From positions 2,012,001 through 2,076,000 of the forward strand of contig NZ_CP015411.1 of NCBI RefSeq assembly GCF_001750165.1: 64,000 bases of DNA. The letters are read 5' to 3'. Made by a program: the position numbers and the translations under genes. A model generated the notes under the pieces. The model did no database searches. It was not told the DNA's origin and saw only the letters and a list, made by a program, of their open reading frames with translations. This document shows positions 52,329 through 61,369 of this stretch, one piece after another (positions within the stretch are counted from its first letter, which is position 1; each line of letters begins with the position of its first letter). Origin of the DNA: Pseudoalteromonas luteoviolacea (GTDB lineage: Bacteria; Pseudomonadota; Gammaproteobacteria; Enterobacterales; Alteromonadaceae).

Positions 52329-54431
52329 ATGTCAGTATTTAGTTATGAATTAAACAGTCACCAAGTTGCATTGGTTACCATTGATGTGCCTGGCGAGAAA
52401 ATGAACACGTTGCGTGATTCTTTTGCGGATGAGCTATTAGAGATTTTAGAGCAAGGCAAAAAAGATGATGTAACAGGTATGGTGTTCGTAAGCGGCAAAG
52501 CAGATAACTTTATTGCTGGTGCAGACATCAAAATGCTCGACAATGCCAACACACGTGAAGATGCTCTGCGTCTGTCTGAAATGTGTCAGCAAGCATTTTT
52601 CAAAATGAAAGCACTACCATTTCCAACAGTCGCTGCTATTCATGGGGCTGCTTTAGGTGGTGGTTTAGAGTTTGCATTAGCATGCGATTACCGCGTATGT
52701 ACAAGTGATGACAAAACCAAGCTTGGTTTGCCTGAGGTACAACTTGGATTATTACCAGGTGGTGGTGGTACACAGAGACTACCTAAATTGGTTGGTATCC
52801 AAAAAGCATTAGAGTGGATGTTAACCGGTAAACAAGTTAGAGCAAAGCAAGCGGCTAAAGCAGGCTTAGTCGATGAAAGCGTACCATATAGTATTTTAAT
52901 GGATGTCGCTGTTAAATTGGCTCGCAAAGGCAAGCCCAGAGTACGCAAACCAAAGTTAGATAAACTGAGCCAGTTGTTAGAGTCTAATCCTTTTGGTCGC
53001 AATATTATTTTCAAAAAAGCACAAGAGAATGTTGAAAAGAAAACAGGGGGCCACTACCCAGCGCCATTGGCAATTATCAAGGCTGTTCGTGCGTCAGTAG
53101 AACTTGATGAGCTTAAAGCGTACAAAACTGAAGCTGAAGGGTTTGCAGATCTTGTCATGACAGATGTGTCACGTTCACTTCGAGGTATTTTCTTTGCAAC
53201 CACAGAGATGAAAAAAGAGTGGCAAAGTGATGATACTGCGAAAATTGAGCGAGCGGCGGTACTTGGCGGTGGATTAATGGGAGCCGGTATCACCCACGTA
53301 AGCGCGGTAAAGGCTGGTGCACGTGTGCGCATTAAAGACGTCGCACATCAGGGGATCAGTAATGCACTTAACTACAGTTATAATATCCTATCTAAAAAGC
53401 AAAAGCGTCGTATTTTATCCAAAGCGCAAATGCAATCAGCTATGAATAGCATTACGGGCACAACAGATTATAGTGGCTTTGAGCATATTGATATCGTGAT
53501 TGAAGCGGTGTTTGAAGATCTTGCTTTAAAACAAGGTATGGTGGCTGATATTGAGCGTGAATGTGCAGATTCTACAATCTTTGCTAGTAATACATCTTCA
53601 CTTCCAATTGCTCAAATTGCAGAAAAAGCAGCTCGACCGGAAAATGTCATTGGCTTACATTATTTCTCTCCAGTAGAGAAAATGCCGCTGGTAGAAATCA
53701 TTCCTCACGAGGGTACTTCAGAGCAGACCATCGCCAAAACAGTTAATTTTGCGCGTAAGCAGGGTAAGACCCCAATTGTGGTAAAAGACAAAGCTGGATT
53801 CTATGTCAATCGGATCCTAGCACCTTATGTGAATGAAGCAGCCAACTTGCTCCTTGCAGGTGAACCGATTGACAAGATAGACCAAGCACTGGTTGAGTTT
53901 GGTTTTCCTGTAGGCCCACTTGCATTGCTTGATGAAGTGGGTATCGACATAGGGTCTAAGATAGCCCCAATTCTTGAGAAAGAGCTGGGAGAGCGATTTA
54001 AAGGTCCAAATGCATTTGAGCGTATGATAGACAGTAAGCGCCTAGGCAGAAAAACTGGCCGTGGTTTTTATACCTATGAAGGTAAAAAAGGCAAAAAAGT
54101 GGATGAGTCTGTTTATGATTTACTTGGCATCACACAAGCTCCGCGCTTAAATAAGCAAGAAATTGCAAATCGTTGTGTTGCTCAAATGCTCAATGAGGCA
54201 TCACGCTGTTTAGACGAGGGGATCATCGCTTCGCCAAGAGATGGTGACATTGGTGCAATCTTTGGTATTGGCTTCCCACCGTTTTTAGGCGGTCCGTTCA
54301 GTTATATGGATAAACGCGGTCTTAATAAGGTTTGTTCAGAGCTATCTACCTATGCAACTGAAAATGACGTGTTTACCCCATCAGAGCCATTACAAGCGAA
54401 AGCAGAAGCGGGTGAAGCTTACTACGGCTAA
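52329..54431 (+). CDS. fadJ: Fatty-acid oxidation complex subunit alpha FadJ
   Basis: 700 residues. N-terminal enoyl-CoA hydratase (about 1-190; FIAGADIKML, HGAALGGGLEFALACDYRV, LPEVQLGLLPGGGGTQRLP) and C-terminal 3-hydroxyacyl-CoA dehydrogenase (about 300-690) with the NAD fold AAVLGGGLMGAGITHV, SNTSSLPI, GLHYFSPVEKMPLVEI and KDKAGFYVNRIL. Immediately behind fadI, the usual fadIJ order. A likely FadR site governs both. Confidence 0.96.
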   Translation: MSVFSYELNSHQVALVTIDVPGEKMNTLRDSFADELLEILEQGKKDDVTGMVFVSGKADNFIAGADIKMLDNANTREDALRLSEMCQQAFFKMKALPFPTVAAIHGAALGGGLEFALACDYRVCTSDDKTKLGLPEVQLGLLPGGGGTQRLPKLVGIQKALEWMLTGKQVRAKQAAKAGLVDESVPYSILMDVAVKLARKGKPRVRKPKLDKLSQLLESNPFGRNIIFKKAQENVEKKTGGHYPAPLAIIKAVRASVELDELKAYKTEAEGFADLVMTDVSRSLRGIFFATTEMKKEWQSDDTAKIERAAVLGGGLMGAGITHVSAVKAGARVRIKDVAHQGISNALNYSYNILSKKQKRRILSKAQMQSAMNSITGTTDYSGFEHIDIVIEAVFEDLALKQGMVADIERECADSTIFASNTSSLPIAQIAEKAARPENVIGLHYFSPVEKMPLVEIIPHEGTSEQTIAKTVNFARKQGKTPIVVKDKAGFYVNRILAPYVNEAANLLLAGEPIDKIDQALVEFGFPVGPLALLDEVGIDIGSKIAPILEKELGERFKGPNAFERMIDSKRLGRKTGRGFYTYEGKKGKKVDESVYDLLGITQAPRLNKQEIANRCVAQMLNEASRCLDEGIIASPRDGDIGAIFGIGFPPFLGGPFSYMDKRGLNKVCSELSTYATENDVFTPSEPLQAKAEAGEAYYG

Positions 54432-54442
54432 TACTTTACCGA

Positions 54443-54477
54443 GAGAAAATGCCATAAAAATATGGTGTTTTCTCTTG
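54443..54477 (+). terminator. Terminator-like hairpin after fadJ
   Basis: GAGAAAATGCCATA-AAAA-TATGGTGTTTTCTC, a fourteen-pair stem with two G-U pairs. The T-rich arm (TTTT) helps and TTG follows. It begins 12 bases after the fadJ stop. Confidence 0.65.
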
Positions 54478-54998
54478 CTTAAGTTCTGTTCAATGTTTAA
54501 CAAGCAAACTTCATCTTGCCATTTACATCACGTTAAGCTTCTTAATCGTACTGGCTTTTTTCAGCGTTGATTGATTAACTTTTCCCTTAATTAACCATCA
54601 TCTTGAATTTTAATCAATAGCATAGTTAATTTGATTGTATTATTTTTGAGCATATCCGCTGTTCTTGTTGAAAAAAGATGCTGAAATAAATAAAGAACAA
54701 TCAAATTCGGCACTTTTATAAATTCACTTTTTATGCCTTCAACTGCTGATACTTATTATAAAAATGATGTAGTTCACCAAGTTTTGTTGATGTTTTCTAT
54801 TTGTGCAGAAATAACGATCTGGTGACAAGTATGCTTTGTTTTGAGAAACACATAAGTAAGTTAGAGGCGTATGAGCAGCTTGTACAAGAATCTGACAGGT
54901 CAAGTAGTAGAAACTTATATAAAGAAACAGATATTTTCTGAAGTTTTACAGGTGACTAGATAATTATTTGTATAAATTGAATTTGATGAAGGAATAGT
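54478..54998. other. AT-rich intergenic region upstream of the small secreted peptide gene
   Basis: About 520 bases without a supportable gene. It must hold the promoter of the small gene at 54999. The end carries its ribosome site GAAGGAAT. I saw no clear operator or RNA gene. Confidence 0.5.
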
Positions 54999-55217
54999 AT
55001 GAAAAACACAAAGAAACTAATGGCAGCGGTTGCACTATTAAGTACATTTTATGCAGTAGCTGCTGATCAAACCTATACGGCTTATGGTTATTCAAAAGGG
55101 CAAGCTCAAGCATATATAGGATATTATGCGAAATGGAAAAACTTAACAGTAGTAAGCATGAGTTGTTACCAAAGAACACTTCAACCGAGCTGGCGTTGTG
55201 ATGCAACGCTTCGCTAA
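54999..55217 (+). CDS. Small secreted peptide, 72 residues
   Basis: Not a known family to me. A signal peptide (about 1-22, KKLMAAVALLSTFYAVA-A) leaves a mature peptide of about 50 residues that is rich in Tyr, Gln and Ala (TYTAYGYSKGQAQAYIGYYAKW). It has just two Cys, in SCYQRTLQPSWRCDATL, which may form a disulfide. ATG at 54999 follows AAGGA with good spacing. Lies near the secreted protease genes but on the other strand. Confidence 0.7.
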   Translation: MKNTKKLMAAVALLSTFYAVAADQTYTAYGYSKGQAQAYIGYYAKWKNLTVVSMSCYQRTLQPSWRCDATLR

Positions 55218-55261
55218 TACTCAAAAATATTCAATAAGATAAACTAGTTGTCCTTATTTAA

Positions 55262-55432
55262 AAGGAATTTAGTGCTACGAAATTATTTACAAAACTTGTT
55301 GTTGCTATATTGCTTTGTGGACATTTTAAATGTGTTCTTGGGAGAGCTAATTTTGATTTTTATGTTAGACCTTCTAAAAGTGTCCACTACGACAGCTGTG
55401 GTCGCTCAGTGGAGAAAACTTGCAAACTCTAG
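55262..55432 (+). pseudogene. Possible start-less small secreted peptide frame
   Basis: A frame open between stops reads KLFTKLVVAILLCGHFKCVLG, like a signal peptide, followed by RANFDFYVRPSKSVHYDSC and GRSVEKTCKL. AAGGAA at its head looks like a ribosome site, but the place of the start codon holds TTT/AGT, not ATG, GTG or TTG. It may be a decayed relative of small exported peptides such as the one at 54999, or chance. A second frame here (from 55248) was judged less likely. Confidence 0.25.
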
Positions 55433-55548
55433 CAAAAGGTCAGCATTACTTTGTTTTTAAATGTATTTTGCTTTTGGTTGGAAGTGCAGTGCATTTGGTT
55501 ACGTTAAAGCCAGCATAGTGTGGCTATATAACAACATACAGGTTGAAA

Positions 55549-55576
55549 GAGAGCTATTAATATAGCTCTCTTTTTT
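55549..55576. terminator. Terminator at the 3' end of the first S8 protease gene
   Basis: GAGAGCTAT-TAAT-ATAGCTCTC, a nine-base perfect stem with T6 on the + side and TTTC on the - side. It serves the leftward protease gene and possibly rightward transcripts too. It is closely similar to the palindrome after the second copy. Confidence 0.85.
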
Positions 55577-55579
55577 GGA

Positions 55580-57421
55580 TTAGTGACCGTAGAACGTGAT
55601 GCTCCAGCCAGTCAATAGACCTGGTTGAGTATTATTTGGCTGAACTTTATCACTGCGCTGTGGCGTGACTGTGATAGAGTTTTCAACAAATTTACCAGTA
55701 CCAAGGTCGTATACTCTTTCAGACCACGAATCTTTAGCATTTGTATCGATGATTCGTAGCTTCCAATCACCTTTAGCAGATTCGCCGTAGAAATGGTTAG
55801 ACAAGAGCGCATTGCCATTAAACTTGTTACCTTCTATATCTGTACCGGCAGTTAAAATTACACTGCGAGTATTACTCGGTGAAATAAGCTCGATAGATAG
55901 GTCACCAAGACGGTCATGCTCTAAGTTCAAGTTTACACGTACACCCTCTACAGTTAGGTCTTCACTCTGTGTATGAACTGACTCAGTGCCTGAGAAGTCA
56001 CCGTCATAGATAAATGTGTCAGCTGCCACAGGTACATCGTAAGATTTAACTTGTAATTCGCCTAGAATTGGGCCAGTCAGTAGTGCTTTTTCCACAGCAG
56101 CGTCTACATTTGCTAAACCAAAGCCATAATCATAGTGGAAAGGAAGACCTGCACCGTTTACTTGCCAAGCAGGAATTGCTTCGTAATCCCCAATCATACG
56201 AGGTTTAGAATCAGCATCTACTTGAGTTGCAGTGGTGATCAGAAGGTGTCTTACATCACGCCATGAAAGCTGGTGGTTTGCTGACATAACAAGTGCGACT
56301 GCGCCAGAAAGCGCTGGTGCAGCTGCTGAAGTACCATTCATGTTAAATGTGTAAAGTGGGTTTTCACACTGTGTTTCAGTTGCATCAGTACACCACTTAG
56401 GTAAAGTTGTTGTAACAGTCGCAGGGCTATAACGGCCCCATTCACCGGCAGGTGCAGTCAGTAACACTGCTGAACCACCAGAAGAATATGCAGCAAGATT
56501 CCCTTTAGCATTCAGTGCTGAAACGGTTAAGTTCCAGAAGTTCGCATTTGTCGGATCTGCCAGAGATGCATCATACGCTGGTAGTGCGTAACCGTTAGGA
56601 TAGAATAGAGAGAGCAAGCCATTGTCTCGGTCTAACCAGCGGCCACCCATGAAGTGATCATTACCAGCAGCTTTTACAGCCATTGCTCCGCGGCCACCAT
56701 GACTTTCGGTGACAGCAATACGAGTAACATTGTCTAGATTGTCGAAGTATTCACGGTAGTCACCGTAAATGCTTGCGTCAGAAAAAGTGTAACCAATACT
56801 TTGGTTAATCACACGTGCATCAGTGTGCTTGTTCATTGGTTGAACTGCACCATCCATATCCATAACTGCACGAATTGCCAAGTCAAGGTCTGCGTAGTTG
56901 CGATCTCTACCAATCAGGTTTGCACCTGTTAATGTTGCAGCTGGAGCAACACCACGGCCACCTTGACCGTTGAACGCAGCAGCGGCTGCAATACCAGCAA
57001 CCATAGTACCATGGCTATCGATTGTTACACGGCCTCTTGATTCGTATTGATAAATATATGGATTAGGGTTGCGTGTATCACCTTGAGCCATATTTGGTGC
57101 AAGATCTGGGTGGTAAGTCGCTAGGCCATCATCAATGATTGCAATATTGATGCCTTGACCTAAAATGCCTCGGCGGTGTGTAAAGTCCAGATTTAAGTCA
57201 ATTCCAGCGACGCCTGGTGTGATAGCCCCTGCGTGTTGACCATTATTCTGGAGGTGCCATTGATGCACCACAAGCGGGTCGCCATCAGCTAGTTTATATG
57301 TATATTCCCATACATGCTTAAATGGGTCATATTCTTGGGCGCTGTTATCAAATGTTTGAGCATTTGCTTGGCCTAGCGCAAGTAGTAAACCGGCTGTAAC
57401 GATATTCAATTTATTATTCAT
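55580..57421 (-). CDS. Kexin-like S8 serine protease with P domain, copy 1
   Basis: 613 residues. Signal peptide 1-21 (ending ANA-Q), then the QWHLQNNGQ start of kexin-like enzymes. Subtilisin catalytic triad: Asp97 in IAIIDDGL, His137 in DSHGTMVAG, Ser365 in NGTSAAAPALSGA, with the oxyanion Asn in AAGND (about 254). The C-terminal P/Homo-B domain (about 470-613) has DRLGDLSIELISPSNTRSVI and GDWKLRIIDTNAKD, ending LTGWSITFYGH. An exported endoprotease of the proprotein-convertase group, common in marine Alteromonadales. A near copy lies upstream at 57779; by hand alignment they differ at about 69 positions without gaps (about 89% identity). Confidence 0.93.
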   Translation of the reverse strand: MNNKLNIVTAGLLLALGQANAQTFDNSAQEYDPFKHVWEYTYKLADGDPLVVHQWHLQNNGQHAGAITPGVAGIDLNLDFTHRRGILGQGINIAIIDDGLATYHPDLAPNMAQGDTRNPNPYIYQYESRGRVTIDSHGTMVAGIAAAAAFNGQGGRGVAPAATLTGANLIGRDRNYADLDLAIRAVMDMDGAVQPMNKHTDARVINQSIGYTFSDASIYGDYREYFDNLDNVTRIAVTESHGGRGAMAVKAAGNDHFMGGRWLDRDNGLLSLFYPNGYALPAYDASLADPTNANFWNLTVSALNAKGNLAAYSSGGSAVLLTAPAGEWGRYSPATVTTTLPKWCTDATETQCENPLYTFNMNGTSAAAPALSGAVALVMSANHQLSWRDVRHLLITTATQVDADSKPRMIGDYEAIPAWQVNGAGLPFHYDYGFGLANVDAAVEKALLTGPILGELQVKSYDVPVAADTFIYDGDFSGTESVHTQSEDLTVEGVRVNLNLEHDRLGDLSIELISPSNTRSVILTAGTDIEGNKFNGNALLSNHFYGESAKGDWKLRIIDTNAKDSWSERVYDLGTGKFVENSITVTPQRSDKVQPNNTQPGLLTGWSITFYGH

Positions 57422-57778
57422 TATTAATTTCCGTTTGTTTTATGTTTAAATTAATAAACGCCACATTTCAAATAAAATAACAAAGATCAATAAAATTGTT
57501 TTGTTTTAATTTTTTTGGTTTATTTTGTTAAATAACAAAGGTTTTTAATTATTGTGTCTGTGTTTTTTATGAGTAACTTGTCGACAATTTGGAAGTTCCG
57601 TAATAAACGTTGAGTCTTATTACTTGAACGTTTTTTAGAATAAGAATGAAAGGGGCTTTCATTCTAGGAATATAATTGAATGTATAAACGAAATTAGGTT
57701 GATTGTTTGAAATATGAGATTTTGACGTAGGTATGGGTGGAAATAGAGAGCTATTAATAGCTCTCTACTTTAGATTAA
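57422..57778. other. Spacer between the two S8 protease genes
   Basis: 357 bases. It carries the promoter of copy 1 and the 3' palindrome of copy 2 (57744-57767). It is AT-rich with T runs and no coding frame. The sequence before the starts is not obviously the same as that before copy 2, so the promoters may have diverged. Confidence 0.6.
57744..57767. terminator. Palindromic terminator of S8 copy 2
   Basis: TAGAGAGCTATTAATAGCTCTCTA, a perfect 24-base palindrome. Followed on the leftward strand by TTTCC. It shares GAGAGCTATTAAT with the copy 1 terminator, so the duplicated unit included the 3' end. Confidence 0.75.
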
Positions 57779-59620
57779 TTAGTGACCGTAGAACGTGATG
57801 CTCCAACCTGTCAACTGACCAGGTTTAGTATTATTTGCTTGGATCTTGTCACTGCGCTGAGGCACAACCGTGATTGAATCTTCAACAAATTTACCCGTGC
57901 CTAAGTCATATACTCGCTCAGACCAAGAATCTTTTGCATTGGTATCGATGATACGCAATTTCCAATCACCTTTAGCTGATTCACCGTAGAAATGGTTGGA
58001 TAGAATAACGTTGTTGTTAAACTTGTTGCCTTCGATATCAGTACCAGCAGTCAAAATAACGCTGCGAGTATTACTCGGCGAAATAAGCTCAACAGACAAG
58101 TCGCCAAGACGCTCGTGGTCTAGACTTAAGTTAACCTTTACAGCTTCAACAGTAAGATCATCTTTTTGAGTATGGACAGACTCAGTACCTGAAAAATCAC
58201 CGTCATAGATCAAGGCATCAGCAGCAACTGGGACGTCATATGACTTGACTTGCAAGTCGCCCATGATTGGACCTGTCTGCAATGCTTTTTCTACAGCAGC
58301 ATCAACATTTACTAAACCAAAGCCATAGTCATAATGGAAAGAATGGCCTGCACCATTAGTTTGCCAAGTTGGGATCGCTTCATAATCACCAATCATACGA
58401 GGTTTGGCATCGGCATCTACTTTGGTCGCTGTGGTGATCATAAGGTGTCTTACATCACGCCATGAAAGCTGGTGATTCGCAGACATGATCAATGCCACCG
58501 CGCCAGATAATGCAGGAGCAGCTGCTGAAGTACCATTCATATTGAAAGAGTACATTGGGTTTTCACACTGCGTTTCAGTTGCATCAGTACACCATTTTGG
58601 TAAATCTGTAGTCACTGTAGCAGGGCTATAACGGCCCCATTCACCAGCAGGTGCTGTAAGTAATACTGCTGAACCGCCTGTAGAGTATGCAGCTAGGTTG
58701 CCTTTTGCATTTAAGGCAGAAACCGTCAAGTTCCAGAAGTTCGCATTTGTTGGATCGGCTATAGATGCATCATATGAAGGTAATGCATATCCATTTGGAT
58801 AAAATAGTGTAAGAAGGCCATTATCTCTATCTAACCAGCGTCCACCCATAAAGTGGCTATTACCCGCAGACTTTACAGCCATTGAACCACGACCACCATG
58901 ACTTTCTGTTACTGCTTTTTTAGTGACTTCGTCAATATTATCGAAGAAAGCTTTATAGTCCCCGTAAATACTTGCGTCAGAAAAAGAGTAACCAATGCTT
59001 TGGTTGATTACACGTGCATCAGTGTGCTTATTCATTGGCTGAACAGCGCCGTCCATATCCATTACCGCGCGAATCGCAACATCGCGACCTACGTAATTAC
59101 GATCTTTACCAATTAGGTTAGCACCAGTCAGGGTAGCTGCTGGAGCGACACCACGACCACCTTGGCCATTATATGCAGCAGCAGCGGCAATGCCTGCCAC
59201 TTTAGTGCCGTGACTATCAGTAGTTAAACGACCTCGGTTGTAATATTGATAAATATAAGGGTCAGGATTTAATGTGCTTCCTTGTACAACATTTGGCGCA
59301 AGATCTGGATGGTATGTAGCTAATCCGTCATCGATAATGGCAATGTTAATGCCTTGACCTAATATGCCGCGGCGATGAGTAAAGTCCAAGTTTAAGTCTA
59401 TACCTGCAACACCTGGCGTCACTGCGCCTGCATGCTGGCCGTTATTTTGTAAGTGCCATTGATGTACAACAAGTGGATCGCCACCAGCTAGTTTATATGT
59501 ATATTCCCAAACATGCTTTGATGGGTCATATTCTTGAGCACTATTATCGAATGTCTGGGCGTTTGCTTGCCCTAGAGCCAGTAATAAACCAGCTGTAACA
59601 ATGTTTAACCTGTTGTTCAT
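57779..59620 (-). CDS. Kexin-like S8 serine protease with P domain, copy 2
   Basis: 613 residues with the same layout as copy 1: signal peptide 1-21, triad Asp97, His137, Ser365 and a P domain at about 470-613. Differences cluster in two surface-like regions: residues about 111-140 (VVQGSTLNPDPYIYQYYNRG against MAQGDTRNPNPYIYQYESRG) and about 171-236, while the core and the last 60 residues are nearly unchanged. This fits divergence of specificity loops after duplication. Divergent from the RND efflux operon. Confidence 0.93.
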   Translation of the reverse strand: MNNRLNIVTAGLLLALGQANAQTFDNSAQEYDPSKHVWEYTYKLAGGDPLVVHQWHLQNNGQHAGAVTPGVAGIDLNLDFTHRRGILGQGINIAIIDDGLATYHPDLAPNVVQGSTLNPDPYIYQYYNRGRLTTDSHGTKVAGIAAAAAYNGQGGRGVAPAATLTGANLIGKDRNYVGRDVAIRAVMDMDGAVQPMNKHTDARVINQSIGYSFSDASIYGDYKAFFDNIDEVTKKAVTESHGGRGSMAVKSAGNSHFMGGRWLDRDNGLLTLFYPNGYALPSYDASIADPTNANFWNLTVSALNAKGNLAAYSTGGSAVLLTAPAGEWGRYSPATVTTDLPKWCTDATETQCENPMYSFNMNGTSAAAPALSGAVALIMSANHQLSWRDVRHLMITTATKVDADAKPRMIGDYEAIPTWQTNGAGHSFHYDYGFGLVNVDAAVEKALQTGPIMGDLQVKSYDVPVAADALIYDGDFSGTESVHTQKDDLTVEAVKVNLSLDHERLGDLSVELISPSNTRSVILTAGTDIEGNKFNNNVILSNHFYGESAKGDWKLRIIDTNAKDSWSERVYDLGTGKFVEDSITVVPQRSDKIQANNTKPGQLTGWSITFYGH

Positions 59621-59971
59621 TTTATATTTCCATTTTGTTGTTTGTTTCTATGTATAAACAGGTTGTTTCCAAAAAAATAACACGAAGAGTGAAAAAAGTT
59701 TCTTTTTTGTTTTTATTGAGTTGATTTTGTAAATATGGTGGATGGTTGTTGTTATTTATATTTTGTGTGATTAAGTGGCTTTTCATTCTGTGACTGGTAT
59801 TAAGAGGGCCATACTCAGAGTAAGTTTTTTGATCGTAAACCCTTTTCACTGTGTATGAATACATTTACCAGTATTGCTGAATGTAAGGCTATGTAAAGTT
59901 GATTGGGCCATTGCAATACTTGACAGTACACTAAAATAGTAATGTAGAACTCAGCCTATAGGAATAAAAGA
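59621..59971. other. Divergent promoter region, S8 protease copy 2 / RND efflux operon
   Basis: 351 bases between a leftward protease gene and the rightward efflux operon. AT-rich with T runs near the protease start. No clear operator was found. TATAGGAATAAAAG ahead of ATG 59972 contains the AGGA ribosome site. Confidence 0.55.
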
Positions 59972-61369
59972 ATGAGGCTAAAATCGGCGTTGGTTGCAAT
60001 TATGTCTTCTCTGATATGTGGTTGCGTAGCGACACATTATATTGATGAAAACTATGCTGCGAACATTAAATCGCCTTCCACTTGGCATTACCTGCACACA
60101 GAGGGAAGGGTTCAGAGCAATTGGCTGAATGAAGTTTCAAACACGCAAGTACATGAGTTGGTAGAACAAGCGTTAAATAATAATTTTTTGCTTCGCAAAC
60201 AAATGATAGAAGTTGAGTCTGCAAGACAACGATTGATCATCAATGGCAGTGCATTGTGGCCAACGCTCACAATTGCACTGGATAGTAGTAGACGAAAGTC
60301 TGCATTAGAGCAATTCTCATCTGATCATGCACTATCGCTGAAAGTGGGGTATGAACTTGACCTGTGGGGCAAGTTAAGTGACTCACAGCGTCAGGCAAAT
60401 CTGGAAGTTATGTCGAGCTTAGAAAGCTTTAAACAACAAAGGTATGATCTAGTTGCGGAAGTAATTATAAGCTGGTTTTCAGTGATAGAAGGAAAGTCGC
60501 AACAGCTACTCTTAAGTCGTCGTTTACAAGTGGTGAAGCAAAACCTCGATATCATTGAGTCAGGATACAAGCAAGGACTGAACAGCGCGTTAGACGTTTA
60601 TCTAGCGCGCACGGAGCTCAATAATGAACAAGCAAAATTAGCACAACAAGAAGCGACGGTTGGCAGTCGCATTCGCACCTTAGAGCGATTAATTGGAGCC
60701 TATCCAACAGGTGCATTGGCCGTGAATGCTGTATTACCGTTGTTAAAATCAACGATTCCGGTAGGGGTACCTTCGGCGTTAATTAGTCGAAAGCCATCAC
60801 TTATATCTAGCTGGTACGAATTATTAGCGCGAGATGCTGCTTTGGCTTACGCACATAAACAACGTTTCCCAAGTATAAATTTGAGCGCCAGTTATGGCCC
60901 AAGTGGAGACAGTCTCGGAGATGCTTTGTCTCTATCCAATGCAGGTTGGTCACTTTTATCGGGTATTTCAGCACCGATATTCAATGCAGGAAATCTGGCA
61001 GCTCAAGAAGAGTTGGCTAAAACCGAGCTTAAAGCAAAAGAGTTAGAGTATCTCAACAGCCTACAAGACGCATTTGCTGAAGTTGAAAATAAAATCAGTG
61101 AAGAAACTTCGCTCAAGCAACGTTATGAAGAGACTTTAGTGGCTGAAAAAAATGCCCAGCTAGCAGAGCAATTATCATTTGAACAGTACCAAAAAGGGCT
61201 AGTGAGCTATACCACAGTATTAGATGCGCAAAAGCGCGCTTTTGATGCTCAGAGCAGCCTAATATCCATAAAAAATGAACTAATCAAGAATCGAGTAGAG
61301 CTTCATCTAGCTCTTGGTGGCGATTTTCAACAGACAAAGCCTGAGGAAGTGAGCAATGACATTGGCTAA
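59972..61369 (+). CDS. RND outer-membrane factor, NodT/TolC family lipoprotein
   Basis: 465 residues. Lipoprotein signal with lipobox LICGC (Cys18). Two outer-membrane-efflux repeats: about 55-245 (NTQVHELVEQALNNNFLLRKQMIEVESARQRL; ALWPTLTIALDSSRR; YELDLWGKLSDSQRQANLEV) and about 260-455 (FPSINLSASYGPSGDSLGDAL, APIFNAGNL, YQKGLVSYTTVLDAQKRAFDAQ). It forms the exit duct of a tripartite pump. The next gene overlaps its end by 14 bases. Regulator not in the window. Confidence 0.92.
   Translation: MRLKSALVAIMSSLICGCVATHYIDENYAANIKSPSTWHYLHTEGRVQSNWLNEVSNTQVHELVEQALNNNFLLRKQMIEVESARQRLIINGSALWPTLTIALDSSRRKSALEQFSSDHALSLKVGYELDLWGKLSDSQRQANLEVMSSLESFKQQRYDLVAEVIISWFSVIEGKSQQLLLSRRLQVVKQNLDIIESGYKQGLNSALDVYLARTELNNEQAKLAQQEATVGSRIRTLERLIGAYPTGALAVNAVLPLLKSTIPVGVPSALISRKPSLISSWYELLARDAALAYAHKQRFPSINLSASYGPSGDSLGDALSLSNAGWSLLSGISAPIFNAGNLAAQEELAKTELKAKELEYLNSLQDAFAEVENKISEETSLKQRYEETLVAEKNAQLAEQLSFEQYQKGLVSYTTVLDAQKRAFDAQSSLISIKNELIKNRVELHLALGGDFQQTKPEEVSNDIG

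Noticed and set aside
55248..55460. 70-residue + strand frame between small peptide and protease genes
   Set aside because: No ribosome site and the overlapping frame has better signal-peptide character; neither is firmly supported.
54443..59971. Mobile element around the duplicated proteases
   Set aside because: No transposase, integrase, terminal repeats or target duplication seen; simple tandem duplication explains it.
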